Source: Sarcophilus harrisii (Eukaryota > Chordata > Mammalia > Dasyuromorphia > Dasyuridae). Taken from it: 64,000 nucleotides of DNA. The notes beneath the pieces are model-generated. The model saw nothing but the letters and a program-made list of their open reading frames with translations. It was not told the origin of the DNA and did no database searches. The DNA is taken from positions 7,189,275-7,253,274 of the forward strand of contig NC_045432.1 in assembly GCF_902635505.1 (NCBI RefSeq). Direction: 5' to 3'. Position 1 is the first letter of the stretch, and each line of letters opens with the position of its first letter. Shown here in pieces: positions 47,548 through 57,424 of the stretch. The position numbers and the translations under genes were made by a program.

Positions 47548-47860
47548 GGCCCGAAGTATTACTCCGGAGGGGGCCCTGAAGGATTACTCTGGAGGGGTCC
47601 GAAAGTATTACCCCAGAGAAGAGCCTAAAGTATTACCCCACTTGGGGGCCTAAAGGATTACCCGAGGGGAGCCTGAAGAATTACCCCTGAAGGGGGCCTA
47701 AAGTATTACCCCTGGAGGGGGCCCTGAAGGATTACTCTGGAGGGAGGACCTGAAGTATAACTCTGAAGGGGAGCCTGAGGATTACTCTGGGGGGAGGGGC
47801 TTGAAGGATTATTGGGGGGAGTGGGGGGACGAAGTATCCTCCAGAGTGGGGCCTGAAGCA
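47548..47860. repeat. GAAGTATTAC minisatellite (copy B)
   Basis: About eleven units of 23-28 bp carry 'gaagtattac' or 'gaaggattac' followed by a G-rich stretch. It is longer than the copy A array and drifts into 'gaagcattgctctggag' at its right end. Confidence 0.88.
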
Positions 47861-48817
47861 TTGCTCTGGAGGGGCTGAATTTACTGGGGCCCGAATTGGG
47901 GGGCTGAATTGTTCCTCTGGGGGATGCTCTTCCTCTTGCTTGCCCCTTCTTTCTGGGGGTGCCCAGAGCTCTTCCCCATTTCCTCCGTGAGCCTCTGGTT
48001 CCCTCTCCTGTCCTTGCTGGCTGCCCCAGGTCCTGCATCCTCCCTGCCTGTGGGCCGCAGGTCCATCCCAGGCCAAGCGCGAGCCCAGTTGCAGCCCTGA
48101 AGATGTGGCGCCCCTCCCTCTGCTGGGTCCTTTGTCCGCCTCTGCTCCCCGGCGGGGCCGGGGCTCCTTGGGGCACTTTTCTGCCTCCCTCCCTGTCTCG
48201 GGAGAGAAGGGGGTCCCTAAGAGCTGAACTGCGGCCCCTTTCCTGGGGAATTGGAGGCCAGGGGCCCTTTCCGGGCTGTCTCCTTGGTGTCCCTCCGTTT
48301 CCCTCGCTCCTTTTGGGGGAGCATCCGCAGCCCCTCCGGGCCGGGTCCCTTCCTCCTCCTCCTGCCCCCGCTGCCGCGGCCCAGTGTGCCCGGGTCTAGG
48401 CGGGGGCTCGCGCTGTCTCGGGGGGGGGGGGGCTGGATGTGTCCGAGGACTCCCCCTCCTCCCTCCCGCCGGGTCCTCTCCCTGCCGAGACCACCCAGAG
48501 TTGTTTCTGGCCCGGCCCGGGGCTGCCCGCACTAACACCAGACTTGACCCGAAAGTTCGGCCCTCGCCGCGGGCTCCCCGCCCCCAAGTCTAGGAGGGCG
48601 CGGCCCGCCCGGCCCCGGCCCCGGCGTGTCTCCCGGACACCTGGGCCCTAGGCAGCTCCACAAGCGGGGACCCGTCAGTGGTTCCCTGATTTGGGGAAGA
48701 GAGCAGGGCCCTGGGAGAAGGCGCCGAGTCCCAACCCCGCTCCTCCCTCCGCTGTGCAAATACTCTCCACACGCGTAATACAGAAGCTGCCCTTCCCCCA
48801 GCCCCTCGCACGCCCGT

Positions 48818-48828
48818 TGCGCATGCGC
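48818..48828. promoter_or_regulatory. NRF1-type site
   Basis: TGCGCATGCGC matches the NRF1 core palindrome. It lies inside the CpG island, 22 bases before the C homopolymer. Confidence 0.6.
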
Positions 48829-48849
48829 GGGTCCAGACCAACCAACCCC

Positions 48850-48850
<1 letters not shown>

Positions 48851-48898
<48 letters not shown>
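48851..48898. repeat. C homopolymer of 48 bases
   Basis: This is an uninterrupted C run. The true length may differ because such runs are hard to sequence. The complementary strand is poly-G, able to form quadruplex structure. Confidence 0.85.
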
Positions 48899-49066
48899 AG
48901 GGCTTCGGGGACCTGCCCAGCCCAGGTACAATCCCGGCAAACGGGGAGCTGTCGGCGTCCCGCCCCCCGCCCCCAGCCTTCTGCCAAGTCCCCCTGTCGA
49001 GAGCCCCGATCTTCGCCTCCAGCCTCCCTTTCCTTGGCGGGAGGCCGTTCTCGGCCCGGTCCCGGG

Positions 49067-49192
49067 ACGGTGCTCCCCATCCCCGAGCCGGTGCTCCCCA
49101 TCCCCGCGCCGGTGCTCCCCATCCCCGCGCCGGTGCTCCCCATCCCCGCGCCGGTGCTCCCCATCCCCGCGCCGGTGCTCCCCATCCCCTTG
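49067..49192. repeat. 21-bp minisatellite, six units
   Basis: GGTGCTCCCCATCCCCG recurs at 49069, 49090, 49111, 49132, 49153 and 49174. A 21-bp period keeps frame, hence the seven-residue peptide repeats seen in frames on both strands. Confidence 0.95.
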
Positions 49193-49680
49193 CCGGGACC
49201 GGAAGCCGCGGCGCCCGAGAGGAAGGAGTGGCGCTGCAGGCGGCGGGACCGGCTGCCTTGGGAGCGTCTTCTCCCGGCGCGGGAAGTCTTTGGCCTCTGC
49301 GTCAGCGCCTAGCAGGGGCCCGCGTGCAGCCAGTGCCTCATAAATGCCCACCCCTCCCGGTGGAGTCCTTGCAGGGGGAGGAGTGCAGAGAGGCCGGGAA
49401 AGAGCACGAACCGCGGCCGGGCCGAGATGGGCGGGCGGACCTGTTGTCCGTCTGTCCCCGCGCCCCGCCCCCGATGCGCAGGGGGTCGGAATGGGAACAC
49501 GAGAGAATTATGGTCGGGCCTTGTCGGGAGCCTAGAATCCTTTCCACTTGCGAGGTTCTAGGCGCTACTGGCGGACAGCGCCCCAAGGAGTCTGAGCTGC
49601 GGGACGTAGGGGGCGCCCCGGGGCGCCAGCACCTCCGCCGGGGCGGGGCCCCAGCAGGCACCGGAAGCTTTTAGAATTGA

Positions 49681-49984
49681 AATCGAAGATGCTAGACTTA
49701 ACCAAGTGTCTTCCTCCTCTCCTCACCCCCAGGCGTGGCCCGTAGGAAGAAAGTTGCGGACCAGGCCATTGCTTCCCTCTTTCCCCCTCATTCACATTCA
49801 GCACTCATTATTTTTCTACTCCCTTTTCCTGAGGGTCCTAGTCCTGTCTTCAGGGATCTATCTTCAAGTCCAGGCTAGTGGGAAAAGCTAGACCGCTGGT
49901 CACGTGGTGCAGTGGGTTTTATTTATGAAGACCTGCCCTGGAACCCCATCTCCCCCTGGTGACCTGAGCCAAGTCCCCGTGCAG
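49681..49984. other. Mixed sequence, possible old SINE relic
   Basis: A weak resemblance to a tRNA-type SINE is present at 49895-49980 ('cacgtggtgcagtggg', 'gaagacctg', 'gacctgagccaagtc'). Nothing else is recognisable. Confidence 0.3.
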
Positions 49985-50560
49985 TGGTTGTGGTCCTTTT
50001 AAGAAACTGATTTGTGATCCTTTCTGACTGAGATTACTCCCAGGCCCCTCTGGCCTATGCATCATCAACTCAGGAAGCCGGGACCTTTGATTGACAAATC
50101 CTGGTTTAAAAGCACCCCTTTGAATTCCAATAGGAGATGGAGGCTTGTCCCGGCCCCCACTGGATCTGAGCCAACTTGGGACTCCACCCACAGGCCCTTT
50201 AGCTAAATGTCTCATTATAAAAGAGCCAAACTAAAATCCACTCTTTGAAGAGGGTCCAAACATGGCAGTCCTGCTCTTGGCAGCCAAGGAGCTTCTGCCC
50301 TGGCACCCTTTTCCGGTGCCCTCCTCTCTTTCCCTTCACCTATTTCCCTAACTAGACTTGAACCTTACTTCCAATCCCCATAATAAACCTCTTTTATCAG
50401 TCTAGGTTTTGGGGTCTGTAAATTCCTTTCCAGGGGACTTGCGCCACCAGAAAGGGAATCCCAGAACTCCCTACCCTTGTGCCGAATTCTGAGGGGTTGC
50501 ACAACCTGAACCCCGAACCTGCCACTAGACCTCATTTAACTCCCCAACCACCAAAACCCT
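49985..50560 (+). mobile_element. Probable LTR (class I type)
   Basis: The text has LTR-like layout: a start near TGTGGTCC, TATAAAAG in 'ctcattataaaagagcc' at about 50213, AATAAA in 'ccataataaacctc' near 50380, and then a GT-rich and C-rich end typical of gammaretrovirus-like LTRs. The ends and a target duplication could not be settled. No retroviral genes are next to it. Confidence 0.5.
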
Positions 50561-51689
50561 AATTTCCTTTGGGGTCCCCAAATCTAAACCTCATCACCTG
50601 CCCACTCCTCTCCTCCCTCATTTGGGAAATGAACCAGGTGCTGCACGGGTCGTTGCTCAGCTTTTATCCAGCACTTGCTTTTTGTAGTTGCATTGCCAAG
50701 TGCTGAGAATATTCCAAGGGAGGCAAAGTGCGGCCTCTGCCTGCGAGCAGCTTCCAGTCTAAAGGGAAGAGATGCCCCGTGCCCAGCACGGTGGTACACA
50801 CACCCAGCAGGCTGGAGCCCTGGCACTCTGGAGAGAAGCACTGAGGGAAGAGGGAACGGGAAAGGCTTCCAAAAGAGGGAAGGCAGCAGGGGAGGGCGGG
50901 AGGCAGAGAGGGAGGGGAGAGGATTCAGGGAAGGGGGGGAGCCCTGGGAAATGACCACAGCCGGGAGGCAATCTGTGTCTGGAGACAGGTACCTCTTGGA
51001 GGGTGTTCTTTTATTGGGGGGGGGCAGTAAGAAGACCAAGAGAGGGGCTCACGTGATGAACGACTTAGATAACAAACCGAATTTTTCATTTGGTCTTGGA
51101 GTACATTGGGGGAGGGGGGCCCAGAGCTAGCAGGATCACTGAGTCCCAGAATGGGGCTGGAGTGAGACAGGCAGAAACTCGGACTGCCTCAGTCTGGGTC
51201 CAGGTATGGCTGAAGGAGGGTCTGGGAGGAGGGTTGGGGTAGCAGGGGAAAGATGCTGCCAAGGTGACAGGCACAGGCCTTGGCACATGGCTGAGAGATA
51301 GTGGGTGAGAGAGTGTGGTGTCCAGGGCGACTCCAAGGTTTCCAACCTGAGGGCCTGGGAGGTGGAAGTATCCTCCAAGGACAAACTGGCCCGGAAGCAG
51401 ACTCTTCTGTATCCTGCAGCCAGGACTGGCTCACGTTTTATTCTTCCAATGGCACCTCGGGAGAGTGGGCTCCGCTGTTCAAGGTGGTCTCAAATACCTG
51501 GCAGTACCCTCTCTGCATCCCAGCTCTGGAGGGGGGACACCTTGTGTTCACGTGCCTGGTGCGTGCACACATGTGCAGCTGCCCGTCGGCCTGTTGCTGA
51601 GGTTCCCCCCCAACCCTGCCCATACCCCAGCCTGGGCTCCAGGCCTGTTGCTGAGGCTCCCCCCCAAGTTCTGCACCCCAGGGATATCA
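50561..51689. other. Nothing recognised
   Basis: The segment has moderate GC and includes a purine-rich stretch (50830-50950). At 50640-50760 there is text resembling old interspersed repeats ('cttccagtctaaaggg'). Near 51590 and 51641 'gcctgttgctgagg.tcccc' occurs twice, 52 bp apart. No open frame or splice series is convincing. Confidence 0.3.
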
Positions 51690-51900
51690 AGATGTTATTA
51701 AGTGCAGACCTTAGGGATGTAGACCATGCAAGGGTTCATTTGCGGTGGGGAGCTATGTTCTAGACACACTGCGCCCACCTTGTCCTTCACACACTTGGGG
51801 TGCATCCCTGGTGGGGATGTGGCTAATCCAAAGGTACATTTGCGTTGGAAAACCATGGTGTAGACTCACTGAGCCACTGGGGAAGAGAATAAATTTGGGT
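51690..51900. repeat. Decayed 112-bp minisatellite units, isolated
   Basis: The text 'aagggttcatttgcggtggg' with 'tctagacacactgc', then 'gatgtggctaatccaaaggt' with 'gtgtagactcactgagcc', are two diverged units of the repeat that starts copies A, B and D. The rest of the gene-like block does not follow, so this is an isolated relic. Confidence 0.6.
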
Positions 51901-54040
51901 GATTTCCAACAGGAATACTGCTATTTCTTTGTGTGTGGACAGGGGAGGGGGCATTGAAGCGATGTGCCCCCTCACTCAGGCCTATGGGCGTGTGCAACCA
52001 ATGAGCATCATCTGCCGAGTGGGTCCTACCTTTTCAGGGCATGCCCAGCGGATGCCCAACAAGGCTGGTCCCCAACTGCCCGTGGCCACCTTGGTTTGGG
52101 AGCACTCCCCCTTCTATGTCTTCCTCTCCTCCATCCTCTCAGCCGCCCCAGGAGACTGAGGGGAGCCGAGCTAGCCACTTCCCCCATGGACAAGTGTGGT
52201 TTATGGCTCCTCCCTGTCAATGAGGTAAAGCTTCCATCACCCGCCTGGTGTTTGGAACTGCCGCCCGGCTGGGCCGGCTTCCCTCTGCCACTTCTAGCAC
52301 CTGTTTGGGATGAGGGCCTGGCCTGCTAGCCTTGGGCCCTTCCTAAAAGGGCTCCGCTATCCCGCTTCCTGGGCTGGCCTGGCTGCCTGGGGCTCTCGCT
52401 GAGCAGGGACTGAAGTGGCTGGGCTGGCTGCTGAGGCAGAGACTGAGTGCAGAGGCCTCCCTGGAGTCTCAGGCCCCCAGGCTGGGGCTAGGATAGAGGG
52501 CAACCAACCACCATCCCCAAGAATGGGGAGCAGCTACAGCCAGGGAGTGCCGCTTAACGGGGCTGGCTGAGGCTATGGGGGGGGGGGGTGAAAGCAGCTT
52601 CCAGCAGGGGGCTTCCTGAAGGCTAGGCCATGAGCATGGGCTGGAAACAACGGGGGCATCCGGCAGTGCACCGGCAGCCCCCGGCAGTCCTTGGGGAGAG
52701 CCTGGGCACAGGCCGGTGGACAAGGAGCAACCTCTTAGGTCTCGCTCAGAGGCACACGGTCTCTGGTCAGAGCACAGTGGAGTCGGGGGCGGGGGGGGGG
52801 GGGAGAAGGAGGGCAGAGAGTGTAGTTTCCAATGTGGAAGGCCCTGAAGGCTGGGCTGGGGAAAGTGAGCCTTCCACCTGGGGTAATGGGGAGGAGCCGT
52901 GCAGGGTCAGCCTGGGAATCAGATGGCACCAGACATAAGGAAGGGCCCAAGGGACTCACGATGGAGTGGAGGGAGACAGGGCTACAGGGAAGTCATGGCA
53001 CCCTCCCAGGGCACCGCTTGGTACGGGGCTACAGAGAAACAGTGAAGAGGGACCAGGCTTGTGAGGGCAGAGAGGGGCGGGAGCACTGGCCGGCCCTCTG
53101 GGTCCCGGGACGCACGCACCACTTCCCAGATGAACAGACATGTCACTGACTCCTCGGGGAGGCTCCCAAGCAGGTGGCCGGGCAGCCAGCGTCTCCACAG
53201 GCCCCCAGAGGGCAGGTTTCAGCTGCCGGGCGGCCAGCAGCTCCACAGGGGGGAGCAAGGCCGGGGCGGGGGGGGGGGAGGAGATGGGGCTCCCTAGGGC
53301 TTCAGGGAGGTTTGGCCGCCTCAGCCGCAGGAGCCCAGCTCATCAGGAGAAGGTCGGAGGGCACTGGGCCTGACTCCAAGCTGCTCCTAGGCCTCAGGCT
53401 CCCGGGCTGCTGCCCCCTGGAGGATGTGGGAGGAGGATGGGGGAGGAAGGGATTAGGGGATTAGCCCAGGGCATTAGCCCCCCCCCCCCCAGGGTGCCAG
53501 TAGAAGCCACTGGGCAGTGGGGCCAAGGGATGGCCATCGAGGGGTGGCAGCGAAGGGCTGGGGACCTCCCTGAGGCAACAGAGGGGGCTCAGGGGCTCCC
53601 TGGAGGGGTTTTTGGGAGCTCCAAGTCAGCCCATCAGCCTGCAGTTAGAAGGCTTGGCCAGCTTCCCATTGTTGGAGAAGCCCTGGAAGGATGTTGGAGG
53701 TCCCAGGGACCATGGCCCGTCTCTAAGGGCGCCTCCTCGGCCGCCTCCTCAGAGCCCTGCCATTTCTCCCCACAGGAGGCCAGGCCGGCCCAAGGGCACC
53801 CACAGTCGCATCGCTCCCAGCCGCCGCCTCTGCCCCCCTCCAGCATGCTCCCCCCCGCCCCCGCCGTCTCGCTGCCAGTGCTGGCCCCCGGGCACAGCGT
53901 CCCCTCAGTTGCCGGGTCATTTCCAAGGAAGGCCCGCCTGGACGATCTCACTGCCTCCCACTGCCTTCCCTGGGCCTGCCCTGCCTCCAGCCTCAGCCTC
54001 CCCTCCCCGGGAGCCGGCCAGGGCTTGCCTCAGGGACTGC
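51901..54040. other. GC-rich segment, no gene recognised
   Basis: The sequence is GC-rich and partly CpG-poor, with C and G runs (52577-52590, 52790-52800, 53481-53492). The 211- and 250-codon frames at 53437-54364 lack recognisable domains and overlap each other, so I treat them as chance. I see no repeat copy of the gene-like block here. Confidence 0.35.
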
Positions 54041-54250
54041 TCTCCCCCTGCCGCTGGGCAGCTCCTTCCTAAAAGCTGGATGGGCCATGCCCCCCTCATT
54101 GGAAGGTTGTTGGGCCCAGTTGTGGATGAGGCCCGGCCTGTCTGCCCTCCCCCTGCCGCTGCACAGCTCCTTCCTAAAAGCTGGATGGGCCATGCCCCCT
54201 CATTGGAAGGTTGTTGGGCCCAGTTGTGGATGAGGCCCTGGCCTGTCTGC
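54041..54250. repeat. Two 105-bp direct repeats
   Basis: CCCCCTGCCGCTG recurs at 54044 and 54149, and the text after it ('agctccttcctaaaagctgg', 'cattggaaggttgttgggcc') is nearly identical in both units. This is a recent local tandem duplication. Confidence 0.93.
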
Positions 54251-54997
54251 CCTCCCCCAGGCCTGCTGCTGGTTGGCTGGTGGATGACCCCTGGTGTCAG
54301 AGACCCCCCCCCCAGGGAGCAGGACCCTAGCATGAGCTGGTCTGCCAGGGGCAGTTGGGCCTGAGAGAGGTGCTGCCAGCCGGTGGGAGCGGGACATGGG
54401 TGGAGGGGCCTCCAGGCCATGGCTGGAACAGCCAGACATTGACAGGCCCGATGCCGAAGGACCCCTGAGACGTAACAACATACAGGTGAGCAGCTCTGCC
54501 CGTGAGCCAGACCCCGTGCCAGTGCTCCCCGCACCCGCACTCGGGGCCCCTCCCCAGCACCGGGGGTTCGGGCCTGGGAGGACCCCTTTGGACAGCTGAG
54601 GAACGCAGGGCTAGCGGCAGGGACGGGGTCTGCCCCCGGGGAGCCTGAGCCCTCCCCCGACCCTGCCCGTACCCCTGTGAAGGGGCCGAAACCGCGCTCT
54701 CCCCGGGGGGCACTGCCACAAGCGGGGACAGCGCTGTGTGTGTGTGTACTTTCTGACCTTTATTAATCGGGGTCGTGTCATGTTTTGGGGGCGGGACGCC
54801 CTGGGCCCCCCAACTGGATGGAGAAATTAGCCCCCTGCCGGGGGGCTCAAAGGCCATTACCATGGCCATCCCCTGGCATTTGGGGTAACCGTGGCAGCGG
54901 GGTGGGGCGCCACCTCACAATTCTGCTAGGTAGTTGATGAGAAAGGGTTGCCATGGAATAACAGCCAGGGTGGGGTGGGACCAACAGACTTGGAACC
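54251..54997. other. GC-rich segment before the 247-codon frame
   Basis: There is no assignable gene. On the minus strand 'gattaataaaggtcag' gives an AATAAA near 54762, a possible 3' end for a transcript coming from the right, but nothing else supports one. A short TG run lies at 54736-54748. Confidence 0.3.
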
Positions 54998-55741
54998 GTG
55001 GCAACAGTTTATGACCCGCCTGGTTCGATTGTGATCCTTGGGTTTAAGCCTGGACACTTTCTTGTGAGATCAGCGGACAGAAGATTTAGACCCCCGGCAT
55101 CACCAGGGGCCCATCCCCAAATGCCACAAATCCAAGCTGAAGGAGTCCGCATCCCCTTTGCGGGACACGGGCGGGGGAGAGGCTTTTCCCAGCCTATGAT
55201 CCACGCTAGGGTGGTCCGGGCCATTCCTAATCTGTTTGTAACGGTTTTTGGTGCGGGTCGGGATGGAAGACCGGGAGCTAGGCCACAGGCAATGGTGTAT
55301 GCTCGTCATCCTCAGCCATACCTAGAGAGTCAACAAGGAGCCTTTATTGGAGCCGGCGATGGGAGAATGGGAATATCTCTCCAAGCAAGGCGGTCCCAGG
55401 CTTTCATGGACAGACATCGGGGCCCTCGCTCAATGGCCCACGCTAGAAGATACCGAGCCCTCCCTGAAAGCCTGCTGGCAGCTCTGGCTGGAGCAGAAGA
55501 GCAAAGCTCCGGAGCGGTTGTTGAGGCCTCCTCCCAGTCTCTGGCTGAAGAACCCCAGGAGGCAGCAGGAGCCGATGGCAGTGACAAATCTCACCCTCCA
55601 CCTGCACCCATGAGTTCTCCACAACTTGCCAGTGGCCTAGAAGAACAAGAAGAACGAGGACAAGAAGAAGATGGAAGAACTGAAGATGTCCCTTCTGCCC
55701 TGAACACCACAGGGGAGGGGATATGTAGTGGGGGATGTTAA
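54998..55741 (+). CDS. Unidentified open frame, 247 codons
   Basis: I do not recognise this protein. It starts MATVYDPPGSIVILGFKPGH, has a Gly/Arg-rich stretch around residues 65-75 (GHGRGRGF), repeated short His-Ala-Arg patterns (MIHARVV, MVYARHP, MAHARRY) and an acidic, Glu-rich C-terminal third (residues 165-235). There is no signal peptide or membrane segment. The base composition is less extreme than in the GC-rich neighbours, so the frame is less likely to be pure chance than others in this window. A second frame of 88 codons (55347-55613) overlaps it. Just before the stop is a purine tract (AGGGGAGGGG, 55711-55720) followed by TGTAGTGGGG and TATAAA at 55760, which resembles the 3' end of a retroelement, but the spacing is too short for a normal LTR. 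It could be an unclassified element gene, a terminal exon or chance. Confidence 0.3.
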   Translation: MATVYDPPGSIVILGFKPGHFLVRSADRRFRPPASPGAHPQMPQIQAEGVRIPFAGHGRGRGFSQPMIHARVVRAIPNLFVTVFGAGRDGRPGARPQAMVYARHPQPYLESQQGAFIGAGDGRMGISLQARRSQAFMDRHRGPRSMAHARRYRALPESLLAALAGAEEQSSGAVVEASSQSLAEEPQEAAGADGSDKSHPPPAPMSSPQLASGLEEQEERGQEEDGRTEDVPSALNTTGEGICSGGC

Positions 55742-56289
55742 AGGACTGGAGCCCAGCCTTATAAACTCTGGCCTTGTCCCCTTCATCTGTTTCATCATTC
55801 CCCCCTTTCCCGTTGGCGTTCCCCTTTGGGCCTTCTCTCTCCCCTTCCCCTTTGGCCTAAAGGCTCCTTTCAACAGCGATTGTCCTATAGATTTGAGGAG
55901 GGCAGGTGACGGCCACCTTTTCCTACCTATCTCTGTCCCCTTATCTTTCTGGGAAGGACCTATTCTTTCAAACATTATCCTCTTGCCCTACACCCTTTCC
56001 TCTACATTTAAAAGCTTTCTTCCACCTATCATGAATTAACGATCTTTCTCTCTGGAAATGGCCTTTGTTCTTTCATCCTTCTCTCTTTCCCCCCCCCCCT
56101 CCCAAACCCCACCACAGCCTGGTGGGCCCCCTCCATCTCCCTATCTCTGCCTCTTTCTTCCCCTGGGCCACAGGTCTCTGCCCCTTGATATCCCTGCCCC
56201 CACTGTCCCCTGCTGCTGTCTCTTTTTCACCTAATCTCCAGGTGCCTGCCCCTGATCCCTTGAGAGATCCCCCCAAAGGGTGCGGGGTG
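55742..56289. other. Pyrimidine-rich flank
   Basis: The segment is rich in C and T with 'ccttttcctacctatctctg' text, a C run at 56089-56099 and no open frame of note apart from a 103-codon one. It separates the unidentified frame from copy D. There is no clear repeat family. Confidence 0.35.
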
Positions 56290-57424
56290 GCTCCCTGGGG
56301 TGCAGAACTTGGGGACATGGCTAATTCAAGGAGCCTTTGGGCCGGGAAGGTCTGGTCTAGACTCCCTGCCCCCACTTCCTCTTTCACAGGCAAATGGGGG
56401 AGCCCCCTGCGGTGGTGAATTGGGGGGATGTGGCTGGGACAAGGGCTCATTGGGGGAGGGAAACCCTGGTCTACACTCAGTGCTCCCACCTGCCTCCTTC
56501 ACAGAGATGGGAAGCCCCCTGCGGTGGTGAATGATGGGATGTGGCAGGGACAAGCGCTCATTGGGGGAGGGAAGCCCCACTCTAGACTCCCTGCCCCTGC
56601 TTCCTCCTTCACAGAGATGGGGGGAGCCCCCTGGGGTTCTGGGGACTGGGAGGGGGGAAGGCCCACAAGATCATGGTCTCCAGCCCAGTGCATGTGTCCC
56701 AGGAGCCCCTCTGAGTTAGGCCTGAAGAAAGCAGGAGGGAGACGGGGCGGGGGCTCCCTGGCTGTCCTGCCCCAGACCGTGTGCCAGTGGGCTCAAGCAC
56801 AGTGGGGGCTTCAAAGGCTCCCCCTGTCCTTTCTGGCTCCCTGCCTGAGGGCTGCAGTTTCCCAGCAGCCTCAGGGGCACCCTTCTGCCTTCCCCAGGGC
56901 CCTGCAATCAGGGAACTTGTGGGGGAGACTGTGATGTGATGGGGGCCCAAGACTCGGGCCCCAGGAAGTTGCCCTGGGGGGGGGTAAGAAGCGCCTTGGC
57001 TGTGGCTGTCCCTGAGGGCCGGCCCGCCGCCGCTTGGGTGCAGGGAAAACAGAGGACAAATGAAGGCTTTTTAACCCTGAAGTGGCCTTGGGGGGGGGGG
57101 GCAGGGAACTCGACCATCGTGGCGGTTAGAGCGGGGACGCCGGGCCTGCCGACTCCCCGGCCCCTTACCAGGCCCACGGGAAGGAGGGAAGAAGGGCAGG
57201 GCACAGACCCGGCCCTACTGACGCTCAGGAGGGTGTGGGCCAAGGGGCAAGACATCGTTCCAGCCCCCTCCGCCTCAGTGCCTTGTCAGTTGGGGCCAAA
57301 GGAAGCTGGACTCAGAAGTGGAGGAGGTCATAGGGTCCACTGAAAGAAGGCTTTCCTGGTACAGAGGGGGAAACTGAGGCTCCCAGGGGCCAGGTAGTGG
57401 TGGCCCCCTGACAGGCTGGTGGGA
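56290..57424 (+). repeat. Copy D of the GC-rich block, left part
   Basis: Three clear 112-bp minisatellite units (56290-56640) are followed by text collinear with 42470-42750 of copy B and then, from 56811, with window positions 1-600. At 57424, after 'gctggtgggagtcaca', it passes directly into CA-rich DNA. Exon-like segments 1 to 5 of the unit are not present. Confidence 0.85.

Larger units (their letters stand above)
48080..49680. promoter_or_regulatory. CpG-rich island, probable promoter region
   Basis: CpG density rises sharply compared with the flanks, for example at 48530-48650 and 49195-49330. The palindromic TGCGCATGCGC at 48818-48828 is a textbook NRF1 site, and ACCGGAAG, an ETS-type core, occurs at about 49197 and 49658. 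These fit a broad CpG-island promoter. I cannot tell its direction or its gene; the long open frames here (up to 327 codons) are what GC-rich DNA gives on both strands and none shows a domain I know. Confidence 0.5.

Noticed and set aside
48532-49674. Frames of 217-327 codons in the CpG island
   Set aside because: They overlap on both strands and pass through the C run and the 21-bp repeat; high GC explains them.
55724-56083. A complete LTR following the 247-codon frame
   Set aside because: TATAAA lies only about 36 bases after the TG start, there is no clear polyadenylation signal and no matching 5' copy was found.
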